Positions 45,249-55,769 of a stretch of 64,000 nt of DNA are shown here, in pieces. Location of the stretch: NCBI RefSeq assembly GCF_000003195.3, contig NC_012878.2:39680751-39744750 (forward strand). The letters run 5' to 3'. Origin of the DNA: Sorghum bicolor (taxonomy: Eukaryota > Streptophyta > Magnoliopsida > Poales > Poaceae). Each line of letters opens with the position of its first letter. Positions within the stretch are counted from its first letter, which is position 1. The notes below the pieces were generated by a model. The model had not been told where the DNA came from and did no database searches. It worked only from the letters and a program-made list of their open reading frames with translations. The translations under genes and the position numbers were made by a program.

Positions 45249-46509
45249 TGTTGGGTATTTTAAACGCAAACAGAAAATTCCGCAAGCGCACGGATACCGA
45301 TGTAGCTTTCACCCGGGAGTATTCCAGAGTATCGATTTTCCACAGGGAACGTGAGTGTACTAATTAAGATTCAAGATCGCCCAAGGATAACTATATAATT
45401 ATTTTTGGTGGGAAGAGAGGAAGTTTCCTGAGAGTTCTCTAGTTGATCTAAGAATCAAGAATTACTTCAAGATTATCTATTTCGGGACATCAGAACACTA
45501 ACCACAGAAAGAGATGAGAAGGGGGCTAGGAAGCTCCGACTACGGTCCTACAAACACCGATCCGAACGAGGTGGAATACGTCGACCGTTAGGGCTGTCAC
45601 TACCCTAAGGCTACCACAACAATCCGCAGGATTGGGTGCAATTCCAGGTAATTGCAAGACTAAACACCACGTCTAATCTATTAATTACTACTCTAATGTT
45701 TCAAAGATTAGAGCACTTGATGCAAGCGGGAATCCAATAAATAACTTGAATGTAAATAAAAGTAATTAGAGAACTCAGGAGTTATGAATTGAAGAACCTG
45801 GAGAACGATGAAGAACGAACCAGATGCTGCAAAAGTACAATGTTGAGGAAGATCCGACAGATCCGGCTCCTCCTCCTCCGCTCTCCTCTTCTCTCTCCCT
45901 ATTTTCTAGATTACAACTAGAACTAACTAGAACTAGAACTAGAGGAACTAGAACTAGAACTAGATGAACTAGAGGTAGAACTAGAAGAACTAGAGGGATC
46001 CTCTCTACTTGGATGAAGAATTGAAACCCTAACTTTGATTCTGTAGAAGAGGTATGATCTCCAGGGGCCAGGGGGTCTGGTTTTATAGTCCCTTCAAGTG
46101 AATCTGGGCCGTCAGATCAAACCGACATTGATCGCGTGGTTTTCCTTGATCCTTTAGGTCGGTGGAGCATAATCCGCGAAACGTGTCCTGATTGGGCACT
46201 GTAGCTGGGCGGGCGCCTAGGAGAGTAGGGCGGGCGCCCTGCCTCCGAGCCCGATTGCCTTCCCGTTCGGTCCCGTGGCTTCTGGAGTCTTCTAGATGAT
46301 AGAAAATTGTGCGGCACGTTAATATCTCTACGTAAACCCGACCTGTGGGCCTTTCTTCCATATTTCCTGATAACCCCCTGCAGAAATAGACAAACACCAA
46401 AACTCGTGGAATTCTGTCAGATAAAACCCTAAGTCTAGGTGTTGGTTGCATTTGGATCCTTTTCCATGATTAGTTGATGGTTAAATGTGAGCATTAAGGA
46501 CCGTCAACA
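45249..46509 (-). repeat. Element B2, 3' LTR (1261 bp)
   Basis: It runs from TGTTGGGTATT to GTCAACA on the plus strand. Twin GC boxes at 46207 and 46228, one with a single change, and a CTAGTT-type run at about 45905-45985 are present. Confidence 0.93.
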
Positions 46510-46549
46510 AGCTCCCCCAAGCTTAACCTTTGCTCGTCCCTGAGCAAAG
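46510..46549 (-). promoter_or_regulatory. B2 polypurine tract and hairpin
   Basis: On the minus strand CTTTGCTC and GAGCAAAG form an eight-base stem with a six-base loop (46528-46549). The polypurine tract AAGCTTGGGGGAGC precedes the LTR. Confidence 0.75.
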
Positions 46550-47099
46550 ATGGACTCAAGAGTTTCTGCAGTGGTTTTATGTCTTAAAGATACACATGCG
46601 TTCAAACAAGATCTCGTCTCTAGGTTAGGGTAAACTGTTAAGATTTAAACTTACTCATTTACCTTTCACCATAGGACTTGTAACCGTCACTTCTGTCTTG
46701 AGTAGTTAAAAGTTAGAACAGTCTAGTCAAGCACCATGTCTCTTGTTCTTCGATTAACTATAGCTCTAGAGTTTTTTTTTTGTAGATTTTCAAATAAAAC
46801 TCAGAGATTCCTTGTATGACTCTCTCTAGTCTCTCTTTTGTGGTATTTCTGGATCCTTACCAAGGCAGTAATGGTGTATGCCTTCGCTCAAAGTATGTGG
46901 TATTTTTGGTATCAGGCATAGTGACATTTCCTTCTCTCTCACCCTACTCTAATAAGGTTTTGATATCTGGAGCTCATAGGTGGGAGACAGCTAATACATA
47001 CTTACAAGACATTTATTGCATAGTCAAACCATGGATCCAGAAGAACAAGTCAATAAGTCAAATCAAGATGTGCATGTGTGGTGTATGAATGATGTATGG

Positions 47100-47350
47100 T
47101 GACGATGGTAATAACAATGGTGAAAGTCTAATTCTACTTTTGCTCTTTTGAGGGGGTACATACCTTTCTTGCTCTTTTGAAACTTTTTGAGGAAAATGAG
47201 ATGCTCTATATTTTCTTTTTCTTTTCTCTCAGGTGGGTATCTTGCACCCCTAATTCTACTGTCGGACACTTGTCCATTTTTACCTCTCGTCTCACTTTTT
47301 CTTTTCATTCGAGGTTCCGGGCACTTGCCCCTTTTTATTTCCTCGTATCT
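47100..47350 (-). other. Conserved non-coding block in B2
   Basis: The B2 copy of the block at 29080-29210, including the GGGCACTTGCCC inverted repeat and the GGGTATCTTGCACCCC segment. Order and spacing match B1, and pyrimidine-rich runs on the plus strand vary in length. Confidence 0.6.
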
Positions 47351-48183
47351 CTCTTTTTTTCTCTTCTTTTTTTTCTTTTTTTAGAGCACTCATCTCCTGA
47401 AATAATATAGCAAGTGGTAGTAACCAAGATAACTCGAGCATTTATTTCACAGGGAAGAACAGAGATAGGATAATCTTTTTGGCTATTCTCTCCCGGATTA
47501 GGAGTAGAATATTTTTGGGTGGCTCTGGAGATGGAAATGGGTGGATATATGTGGATGCGTACTTCCGGAGTAGAAGCAGCATGTATGAGTGAACGTGCAA
47601 ATGAATCTTGATTTAACCACATCATAAGCTCCTAAGGGTCTACACAGCTTGACCACACTCAATGCTCATAAGCAGTAAAAAGTAAATGTGTGGCTCAAAG
47701 TTTAGCAAGCATGTATGTATGGCTGTGGTAGGAATTTAAACTCTCATCATACAGGAACTCATCATGTGTTATTTTAAAGATTTTCAAAGATAAAATTCTC
47801 CAAAATTCTAGCATCTCTAGGAACAGATAAACAGCAGCTCAACCTTCCCATATCATATCCGTTAACGACTTAGACTTTAGATCAAGTACTCTTCCCACAA
47901 GTTCAGGTTTAGAGCAAATCTTAATTAATAACAGTCATGCCTAAACTTGAGAGAGATTTCAATTTTGAGAACTAGTCATGGTAGAGTAACTATTCATCAT
48001 TTCCATATGAGAGCTTATCACGAGGGTTCATAGCAAATTTTATTTATTTATTTATTTAGCAAACTAAGCAAAGATATATATAAGCACAAAAATCTTTCTT
48101 TGGGTTTCTATGATTATGCATCTTTTTATTATTAGAGTAAAGTATAAACGTGAGTAAAATACTTAGCTGAATAAATGGGGGTG

Positions 48184-48197
48184 CTCTCCCCCAAGCT
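48184..48197 (-). promoter_or_regulatory. Internal polypurine-like tract in B2
   Basis: AGCTTGGGGGAGAG on the minus strand, identical to the tract at 28267-28280 in B1. Confidence 0.4.
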
Positions 48198-48614
48198 GGA
48201 TTTTGACGTAGTTTCTCCTGATGTAGCTAGCAGGTGGCGGAGGTGTATTTGAATGTCGGCAGCACCCTAACAGTGATTAGGACATCCTCCGTCTGCTAGT
48301 CTTCTTTGATCCTTGAATTCTGTGGAGCTCAAATAGACAACAAAGCTTTGTGGAACTGGTTAAGTGTTAGCATAAATATCTAGCCTTTATCATGTTGAGC
48401 CTCGTCAATAAATATTACTCTCTTTAGTAGGATCATAAATTCATTTTTATAATTTAATTTTTTATAGGACAGGAATATACTTATTTTCATTTTTACGCCA
48501 CCACAGTGGTTGTACTTATGGGTTTTATGCCATGAGCATACTCACATGCGGCTTACTATTTTTAACATTTTTATTTTCTTTTTAAGATGATATGAACCTG
48601 ATTAACTAAGCAAA

Positions 48615-49898
48615 CTATTTTAAATAGTTGAAAGGAAAAAGATAACTACCAAGTTTACCTCTTGGCAAGGCGTTCGGTGTTTTTAAGTCCTCCGAACGGG
48701 ACTCTCCATTTCCTGAGTCATTCTGGGATTCGCTGGATGGCGTAGTCGGTGGTTCTGACGGTGCTTCCTCTTCGTGTATAACTATCTTCTTTTTCCACAC
48801 CTGACTCGGTGCTACGGTCTCCTCAGGACAGTTCTGTTCAAGTTGTATGTCTTCAGACCTTACAACTTCTCCTTCATAGTCTACCCATCCGTCCTTGATG
48901 ATTTGCCTTCTCTGGTTGCGGTTGCGTCGTCGTCTTCTTGTCCTGACCTGCTTAGAGTCTTCAACTATATAGTTAGGGTCAGTAAAACAGTGGTGTACCT
49001 TCTCAGAGGTGAAGTGCATGTGGACTTCTTGGGTTCCAATGTAGATGATTGCTTTAACGGTGCTGAGGAACGGTCTCCTAAGGATGATGGAGGATCATAC
49101 TTGTCTTCTCCCATGTCAATAACCTTCAATCTTTCAGAATGTCTGATCTGCCATCTGGAGCTGAATGTATGTTGGTTGTAGGGACATGGTTCCATGCAGG
49201 AGCTGATAAGTGACTGCGGCCATTATGTTGACGTTAGATCAGGTGTCGTAGAGTGTCTTCTGAAAAGAATATCCATTGATTGTGCACTCGATGCTTGGGA
49301 CACCAGGGTCGTCCTTCTTGATCAAGAAAGGTGACTTGAGTTGATGATCTTGACCTCCTTGAGCTATAGTGACCATCTTGGCTGACTCAGTCCACATTTG
49401 CTTGTTCCTGTTCCTCTTGTTGGTCCTCTTCCTTGGTTCATGATGGGATCGCTCTAGGATTTGTGTAGTCTTGTTCTTGAAGGAAAACGTCTCCTTCCTC
49501 CCCTTGATGTAGAAATTGATCTTGGCAGCACTAGCGTAGATGACAGCTCCCGAGGTGTTCAGGAATGGCCTCCGTATGATGATGGATGCCCTCTCATCAG
49601 TATCAGTCTCTATCACCACGAAGTCTGCTGGAGCGTAAAAGGTACCAACTCGGACGTAGAGGTTCTTCAATATTCCCTTTGGGAAACTTAGCGTCCGATC
49701 TGCAAGCTGCAAACACATGGTTGTTTCCAATAAAGGATATGTAAAGATTTTTTCATAGAGTACCCTGGGCATAATATTGACGCTGGAGGCAAAGTCGCAG
49801 AGTGCTTCTAGGAAGTCCACCATGCTGATGGAGATCGGGATGACGGGACGTCCTGGGTTGTATCTCTTGACCGGCAGAAGGTCAGTAATTACTTCCAC
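48615..49898 (-). pseudogene. B2 tandem retropepsin-like domains, broken
   Basis: From about 49898 downward the frame encodes an Athila-type retropepsin-like domain (CDFASS site, LQLADRTL segment and an IIIRRPFLNT segment where glycine is replaced by arginine). After a lysine-rich linker comes the start of a second domain. Its active-site segment reads D-T and then a stop at 49239-49241. Another stop lies near 49135, then the 60-bp gap relative to B1 and a frame change. The tail (49019-48615) is basic then acidic and open. There is no ATG at the start of the frame. The two domains share the fold but differ in active-site wording, suggesting an old duplication. Confidence 0.75.
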
Positions 49899-51063
49899 AA
49901 CAGGGTTACTCCAGTAGTTATGTCCTCAAGCATCTCAGGGCAGTGATTGCCTAAGTGTCCAGTATCTCCAGTGTGTTTGTGCTCGTAGATCTAGGTTCTT
50001 CACTAGGTGGAGTCTGGGAGTTGTAAAAGTCCTTCATATTTTACTCGAAGTGTACCTGCTCATAGACAAGGCAGAGATCAAGTGCATGGGCCCTGTTGGT
50101 GGAAAACACCAACAGAACCAAAAGTGTATTTGCTCTTCTCTATCCTTAAGCATAGTGAGCAAGACACAGTTGATGGATAATAAGATCATGAGTGTAGCAT
50201 TTAAAACATTCGTCAGATCAGATCGCTCAACCTAATGGAAAGATAATCTATCTAAGTAAATGTTTTTTTTCTTTACATGACTATCATTTTCCAAAGATTG
50301 AGTGTGCAACATTTTAGTTCATATGATTAGGAGTGTGGGATCACAAAGATGAAAGGACTAAACATATTGAATTGATTGGGTTGGTTAATCTAAAGTTGTA
50401 AATCATATATGTTTGTCTCTTTTATTCATGTGAACGCCAGAACCAAGGAGAAGCTTTATAAAAGTGATAGTCAAGTACCTTAAGATGTTACCTTACTTGA
50501 AGAGTGATGGTACAATATCACCTTGTGGAAGCTTTCCTTTCTTAGCGGTTGTGCATCATGTTTGTGGCACCCTCCATGGATCATCTCTTGTGAGCTATGC
50601 CTTCCTTGTGTAAATTGTTAAACTTCATGTATCTCTCTCTTTGTCTCCAATGTGAGTTTATCTCAGGACTTCCCAGGTCGATATTGAAAGTTTTCCTGCA
50701 GGGGTTAGTCCAACAAAATATCCAATATCTACTATAGCATACTATCAGCTCAAAGATCAACCTAGACACCATGTCTAATTTGATTTAGGAGGGAATTTTA
50801 ACCTAAGCACCATGCTTAATTTAAAATCCCTTGAAAGTAAGATCATCAGGCCTAAACTAAGCACCATGCTTAATTAAGAGATAAATGAAACTACTCCAAG
50901 CCTAGACATATACTAAAGCAAATAAAGGTAGTATGAGAGCATTTATAGAGATCTACTCAAGTGGAGATGAAGTAGTGTGATTAGTATTTAACAAATTGAG
51001 CATGTCTCAAAGGTAGGGACAACCAACATAGCAACATGACAAAGGATGTTTTTATGTAAAGTA

Positions 51064-51092
51064 CTCCCCCAAGCCTGAATTTTGCAAAATTC
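51064..51092 (-). promoter_or_regulatory. B2 palindrome and internal polypurine-like tract
   Basis: The palindrome GAATTTTGCAAAATTC (51077-51092) and GGCTTGGGGGAG (minus strand, 51064-51075) repeat the arrangement in B1 at 21168-21195. Confidence 0.45.
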
Positions 51093-51384
51093 AAGTTTGG
51101 ATGAATTTAATTCAATGTTGTATGATGATTGGTTGGACATACCTTGTGCTTGTCATTCATCCGATCTTCTTGCTCCAATCCTGGAAAGGTTAGTGACAAG
51201 AATACCCGAAGGAATATTTTTACAATTATTCTTATATGCTCAATACACAAGGTAGTGTTGCAAAAAGGTCATGTTACAATCTGATCAGTGCTTGTTTTAG
51301 GACACTAAGCTTGTCCTTGGGAAACCATCAATTTATGTCAGCGAAGTGGTTTCCCCTCCAATGCTGACCTATATCAAGATCAAC

Positions 51385-51597
51385 TCAACGAGATCTACAA
51401 TATTTAATATAGACATATGCATCGACAACCGCCCTTTTAAAGTTTTTATAAATAGAAAGGATGAGGGGGTTGGAGATCTCGAATGTGGTGATGTTGGAAA
51501 AACCAATGGATTGTGAAGATGTTGCATATGAGCATGGAGTAAATGAACTGGCTATGAAATAAATTCCATGCTCATTAATGCTTAGAGTGAAATCCAT
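51385..51597 (-). CDS. Conserved small ORF after the B2 primer-binding site (70 aa)
   Basis: The counterpart of 20662-20874. The ATG at 51597 starts MDFTLSINEHG and the frame ends KYCRSR with the same 213-bp length. Substitutions relative to B1 are scattered and none introduces a stop. I recognise no domain. Downstream in the same element no gag follows, so this may be the only intact frame of the family. Confidence 0.4.
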   Translation of the reverse strand: MDFTLSINEHGIYFIASSFTPCSYATSSQSIGFSNITTFEISNPLILSIYKNFKRAVVDAYVYIKYCRSR

Positions 51598-51691
51598 GTG
51601 GTATGGTGAAAATGATAAGGTGAGTGTGGTAAAAAAAAGGAAAAGAAAAAGGATACACGGATGACTTGGTTCGAAACTAGCACAGCTACCG

Positions 51692-51710
51692 TTCCACGGC
51701 AACGGCGCCA
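51692..51710 (-). promoter_or_regulatory. B2 primer-binding site, tRNA-Asp type
   Basis: TGGCGCCGTTGCCGTGGAA on the minus strand, with one change from the GCCGGGG form, seven bases from the LTR. Confidence 0.83.
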
Positions 51711-51717
51711 GAAAGCT

Positions 51718-52999
51718 TGTTGGGTATTTTAAACGCAAACAGAAAAATCCGCAAGCGCACGGATACCGATGTAGCTTTCACCCGGGAGTATTCCAGAGTA
51801 TCGATTTTCCACAGGGAACGTGAGTGTACTAATTAAGATTCAAGATCGCCCAAGGATAACTATATAATTATTTTTGGTGGGAAGAGAGGAAGTTTCCTGA
51901 GAGTTCTCTAGTTGATCTAAGAATCAAGAATTACTTCAAGATTATCTATTTCGGGACATCAGAACACTAACCACAGAAAGAGATGAGAAGGGGGCTAGGA
52001 AGCTCCGACTACGGTCCTACAAACACCGATCCGAACGAGGTGGAATACGTCGACCGTTAGGGCTGTCACTACCCTAAGGCTACCACAACAATCCGCAGGA
52101 TTGGGTGCAATTCCAGGTAATTGCAAGACTAAACACCACGTCTAATCTATTAATTACTACTCTAATGTTTCAAAGATTAGAGCACTTGATGCAAGCGGGA
52201 ATCCAATAAATAACTTGAATGTAAATAAAAGTAATTAGAGAACTCAGGAGTTATGAATTGAAGAACCTGGAGAACGATGAAGAACGAACCAGATGCTGCA
52301 AAAGTACAATGTTGAGGAAGATCCGACAGATCCGGCTCCTCCTCCTCCGCTCTCCTCTTCTCTCTCCCTATTTTCTAGATTACAACTAGAACTAACTAGA
52401 ACTAGAACTAGAGGAACTAGAACTAGAACTAGATGAACTAGAACTAGATCTAGATGAACTAGAGGTAGAACTAGAAGAACTAGAGGGATCCTCTCTACTT
52501 GGATGAAGAATTGAAACCCTAACTTTGATTCTGTAGAAGAGGTATGATCTCCAGGGGCCAGGGGGTCTGGTTTTATAGTCCCTTCAAGTGAATCTGGGCC
52601 GTCAGATCAAACCGACATTGATCGCGTGGTTTTCCTTGATCCTTTAGGTTGGTGGAGCATAATCCGCAAAACGTGTCCTGATTGGGCACTGTAGCTGGGC
52701 GGGCGCCCAGGAGAGTAGGGCGGGCGCCCTGCCTCCGAGCCCGATTGCCTTCCCGTTCGGTCCCGTGGCTTCTGGAGTCTTCTAGATGATAGAAAATTGT
52801 GCGACACGTTAATATCTCTACGTAAACCCGACCTGTGGGCCTTTCTTCCATATTTCCTGATAACCCCCTGCAGAAATAGACAAACACCAAAACTCGTGGA
52901 ATTCTGTCAGATAAAACCCTAAGTCTAGGTGTTGGTTGCATTTGGATCCTTTTCCATGATTAGTTGTTGGTTAAATGTGAGCATTAAGGACCGTCAACA
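51718..52999 (-). repeat. Element B2, 5' LTR (1282 bp)
   Basis: It runs from TGTTGGGTATT to GTCAACA on the plus strand and is followed by the TSD GGTAT. Twin GC boxes start at 52697 and 52718. Compared with 45249-46509 it has one extra repeat unit in the CTAGTT-type run and few substitutions. Confidence 0.93.
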
Positions 53000-53004
53000 G
53001 GTAT

Positions 53005-53228
53005 TACTTTTTAATTCTAGGTTCAAGTTATTTGGACTTGGAAAATTGAGGAGCAAATGGGAAGGACCCTTCACCGTCATAAATTCATCACCACACGGAG
53101 TAGTAACTCTACAATTAAGCAAAGGTACGCTATTCAAGGTAAATGGACACCGACTTAAACTTTATTTAGAACCCTTTCATTCAGGAGTAGTTGATGAAAT
53201 AGAATTTATCCAATTACCAACAAATTAA
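53005..53228 (+). pseudogene. INT: Element C integrase, C-terminal part
   Basis: The frame that stopped at the B2 left TSD resumes here with [19 protein letters not shown] and GVVTLQ, the C-terminal SH3-like region of Ty3/gypsy integrase. It ends with a stop at 53226-53228. The following 53229-53303 are a short piece of element C without a gene. Confidence 0.85.
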
Positions 53229-53303
53229 GCTCTATTTATTCCTTTATGAAAATTTATCTGAAAACACGTCTAATAGAAAATAGGAAGAGTCTAAAGGCAC
53301 CAC

Positions 53304-54933
53304 TGTTGAGGTCCTTAAGTATCAAATTTAATTAACAAATAAACAAAGAAAAGGATCCAAATGAAATCAACATCTAGACTTAGGGTTTTATCTTATAGAA
53401 TTCCACGAGTTTTGGTGTTTGTCTATTTCTGCAGGGGGTTATCAAGAAATACGGAAGAAAGGCCCACACGTCGTGATTACATAGAAATATTAACGTGCCG
53501 TGCAATTATCTTACATCTAGAATAGTCTAGAAGCCACAGGAACGAACGGGAAGGCGATCGGGCCCAGGGGCAGGGCGCCCGCCCTAACCTAGAGTCCAAT
53601 CAGAACTCGTTTCGGGGATTATGCTCCACCGACCTAAAGGATCAAGGATAATCGTTCAATCAATGTCGGTTTGATCCGACGGCCCATATTCACTTGGAAG
53701 GACTATAAAACTAGACCCCCTGGCCCTTGGAGGAGAGCACCTCTCAACCCTAATTCATTATTCATCAAGGGAGAAGAAGCCTCTGATAAGGCCTAGAGCC
53801 ACCACATCAATTAGATCTCTAGATTAGCATAGCTACATAGGATAGAACTAGAAGGAGTCAATCTTCGATTGGTTTCCCGATCTATCAAGAGAATTCTTGG
53901 TAATTCTCTATTGTTCTTCAATTGTTCATCTTTGTTCTTCAATATTATGAATATGACTTTGTTCTACTTTAATATATTGATTATGACTTTGCTCTACTTG
54001 TTTAAATTTGCAATTATATTGTTCTTAGTTTATCATAGTTATATACTTGGCTTAGTTAGATTGGAATTATATACATGTTTAGGATCGTATAGCGTTTATC
54101 CATCGAATCCATGGGTAAATGATAGATATTGTGTAGGCGTGGTGCTTATACCGTATTTATCTGCGATTATACCCTATATGCCAGATCGTGGGGTAGTTCA
54201 TGGTAGTGACAACTCCATTGATTCTTATATAGTCCCCCTCTCGTGTATAGGGTTGGCAGAGCAACATTATTACAGGGGAGTGATTGCGATGTTTCTCATA
54301 TTTCTTGATAATATCACTATGCATGGGCGTAGTCCTGTCTCACAATGATTGCTAAGTATAATTGCACTAACTATGATATGCTAGACTGTATAGTTAAGAA
54401 TAACTTAGGAAATATTCTTGTAGTTCGTCATAATACCATGCTAATGACTTGCTACAATATCTAATTGAGGTGCTTATCGTATTTATATGTGGCTAAGTTA
54501 TGCTCATCAGATTAATTATCTTTGTCACCATTCATTATTTTATATATCCTTTATGTGACACTTATCCCTGTATGAAAGAGATAGATAGATGCTCTCAATT
54601 ATACATGCAATGATAGATACTCAATTCTATATTCCATTCTATAATCAACATTGATGATTACTAATCCCTTCCCAGTGGTAAAAATATAAATAACGATACC
54701 TGGAATACTTCTCGGTTAAAATGCTACATCGGTATTAATCTGTGCGCTTGTAGATCCCATTTGTTATTTATTTAGATGAGCAATTGCATATTTCAATATC
54801 GCGTCTCTTATGTCATGCTGGGGATGACAACTTGGCTTAAGTTGCATAAGGGATAGGTTTGGCATTTTTGGCACCGTTATCAGAATTAGAAAACTAAGTC
54901 TACTTTTGGTAATGACGTTAAGAATACCCAACA
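53304..54933 (+). mobile_element. Solo LTR related to D family with embedded primer-site-like motif
   Basis: The ends are TGTTGAGGTCC and ATACCCAACA, and ACCAC flanks both sides (53299-53303 and 54934-54938). The first ~450 bp resemble the solo LTR at 43475, including one GC box near 53573 and a TATAAAA region near 53704. The last part contains CATGCTGGGGATGACAAC as in D LTRs. About 50 bp before the end it has TGGCACCGTTATCAGA (54869-54884), which resembles a tRNA-Asp primer-binding site. The LTR may have grown by taking in its own leader. Confidence 0.8.
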
Positions 54934-55769
54934 ACCACGCAGAAGGGCACCTGAAGTGGGCCCCTGATGGGGCCGGTCGGCGCCCCCTTGTCGCCTCTCA
55001 TCTCGACTTTCGTTCCCTGTCCTTCTACACCCTTCCTACGGATATTCGCGCATAATCCAATCACGTTCGGATATTCCTTCATACGGATCCCATAGAGCCT
55101 AGGATTCATCCTCATCCTGTCTCCTAAAAACCCATATAAATACATACCTAGACCCTCCTCAATAGTATCCCATAACCAACCACCTCTTTCCCCAGAGAAG
55201 CTCTCTAATCTAGATCTGTTAGCAATGGTGAACAAGGCAGTCGTCTCCTACGGTGTGGACTTCGACAACATCCCCAGCGATGATCGAAGGCCCTCGTCCT
55301 CGCGCAGCCAAAGCCTCTCGCCGTTGTGCCACCGAAGCCTCTCGCCGTTGTACCGCCAAAGCAAGTCGCTACAGTGCCCCAGCGTTATGAGCAAGCCTAC
55401 TATATACAAGATCCATCTGCTCTTCCTCCACCACCTACAAGACTACAGCTTGAAGGAGGTGCTAAGTGGAAGCAAATTGCTATCCCAAAGGGTACTGTGC
55501 TTCTTCCACCTAGAGCCAATGAACTACTCTTGTTGGTCCAAACCAATAAAAATGGGAAGTTGATATGTGCCAAGTACACCACTGCTCGTCCTGTTATCCA
55601 AGGAATACGTGTAAACCCTAATAAAGTGTGCTACACTGAGCATATTGCACCTAAGCCTAAGTCTAAGAGGAAGAGAGCAACATCAGCATTAGCATTGGAA
55701 AAGTTCCCAAGCTGCTAGCTCCTACCCTATGCACCCTTAACGAGAAGCTTGAAGGCCTCACTAACGTTG
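54934..55769 (+). other. Unassigned segment with promoter-like start
   Basis: This lies between the solo LTR and the truncated end of element E. It has a GGGGCCGGTCGGCG segment, a TATAAATA box (55135-55142) and a possible leader before an ATG at 55225. The GC segment recalls the LTR of element C (38736-38753), so it could be a diverged LTR or flank of C, but I cannot align it further. It is not a recognised host gene. Confidence 0.3.
55326..55718 (+). CDS. Unrecognised ORF (130 aa), possible fragment
   Basis: The frame codes for a 130-residue basic protein with a proline-rich start and a lysine/arginine-rich end (PKPKSKRKRA, a possible nuclear targeting signal). I recognise no family. The ATG at 55225 opens a different frame, which overlaps this one and shows repeated SLSPL units in a short repetitive stretch (about 55305-55370), so a frame change in that stretch may have split one original gene. 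It ends about 50 bases before element E begins. Confidence 0.3.
   Translation: MPPKPLAVVPPKQVATVPQRYEQAYYIQDPSALPPPPTRLQLEGGAKWKQIAIPKGTVLLPPRANELLLLVQTNKNGKLICAKYTTARPVIQGIRVNPNKVCYTEHIAPKPKSKRKRATSALALEKFPSC

Larger units (their letters stand above)
45249..52999 (-). mobile_element. Element B2, complete, 7.75 kb
   Basis: Two LTRs (45249-46509 and 51718-52999) flank a 5.2 kb internal region. The TSD GGTAT is at 45244-45248 and 53000-53004. It is the minus-strand sister of B1 and lacks the CACTA insertion, so the empty site can be read near 50715. Contents match B1: primer-binding site, small ORF, palindrome with polypurine-like tract, tandem retropepsin pseudogene, conserved block, hairpin and polypurine tract. 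The stretches 47351-48614 and 49899-51384 hold no gene I recognise; a (TTTA)n run is at 48037-48058. LTRs differ mainly by a short repeat-length change near 52440, so the insertion looks recent. Confidence 0.93.

Noticed and set aside
54869..54884. A true primer-binding site that starts an internal region
   Set aside because: The ACCAC duplication places the motif inside the inserted unit, and no gag or pol follows it.
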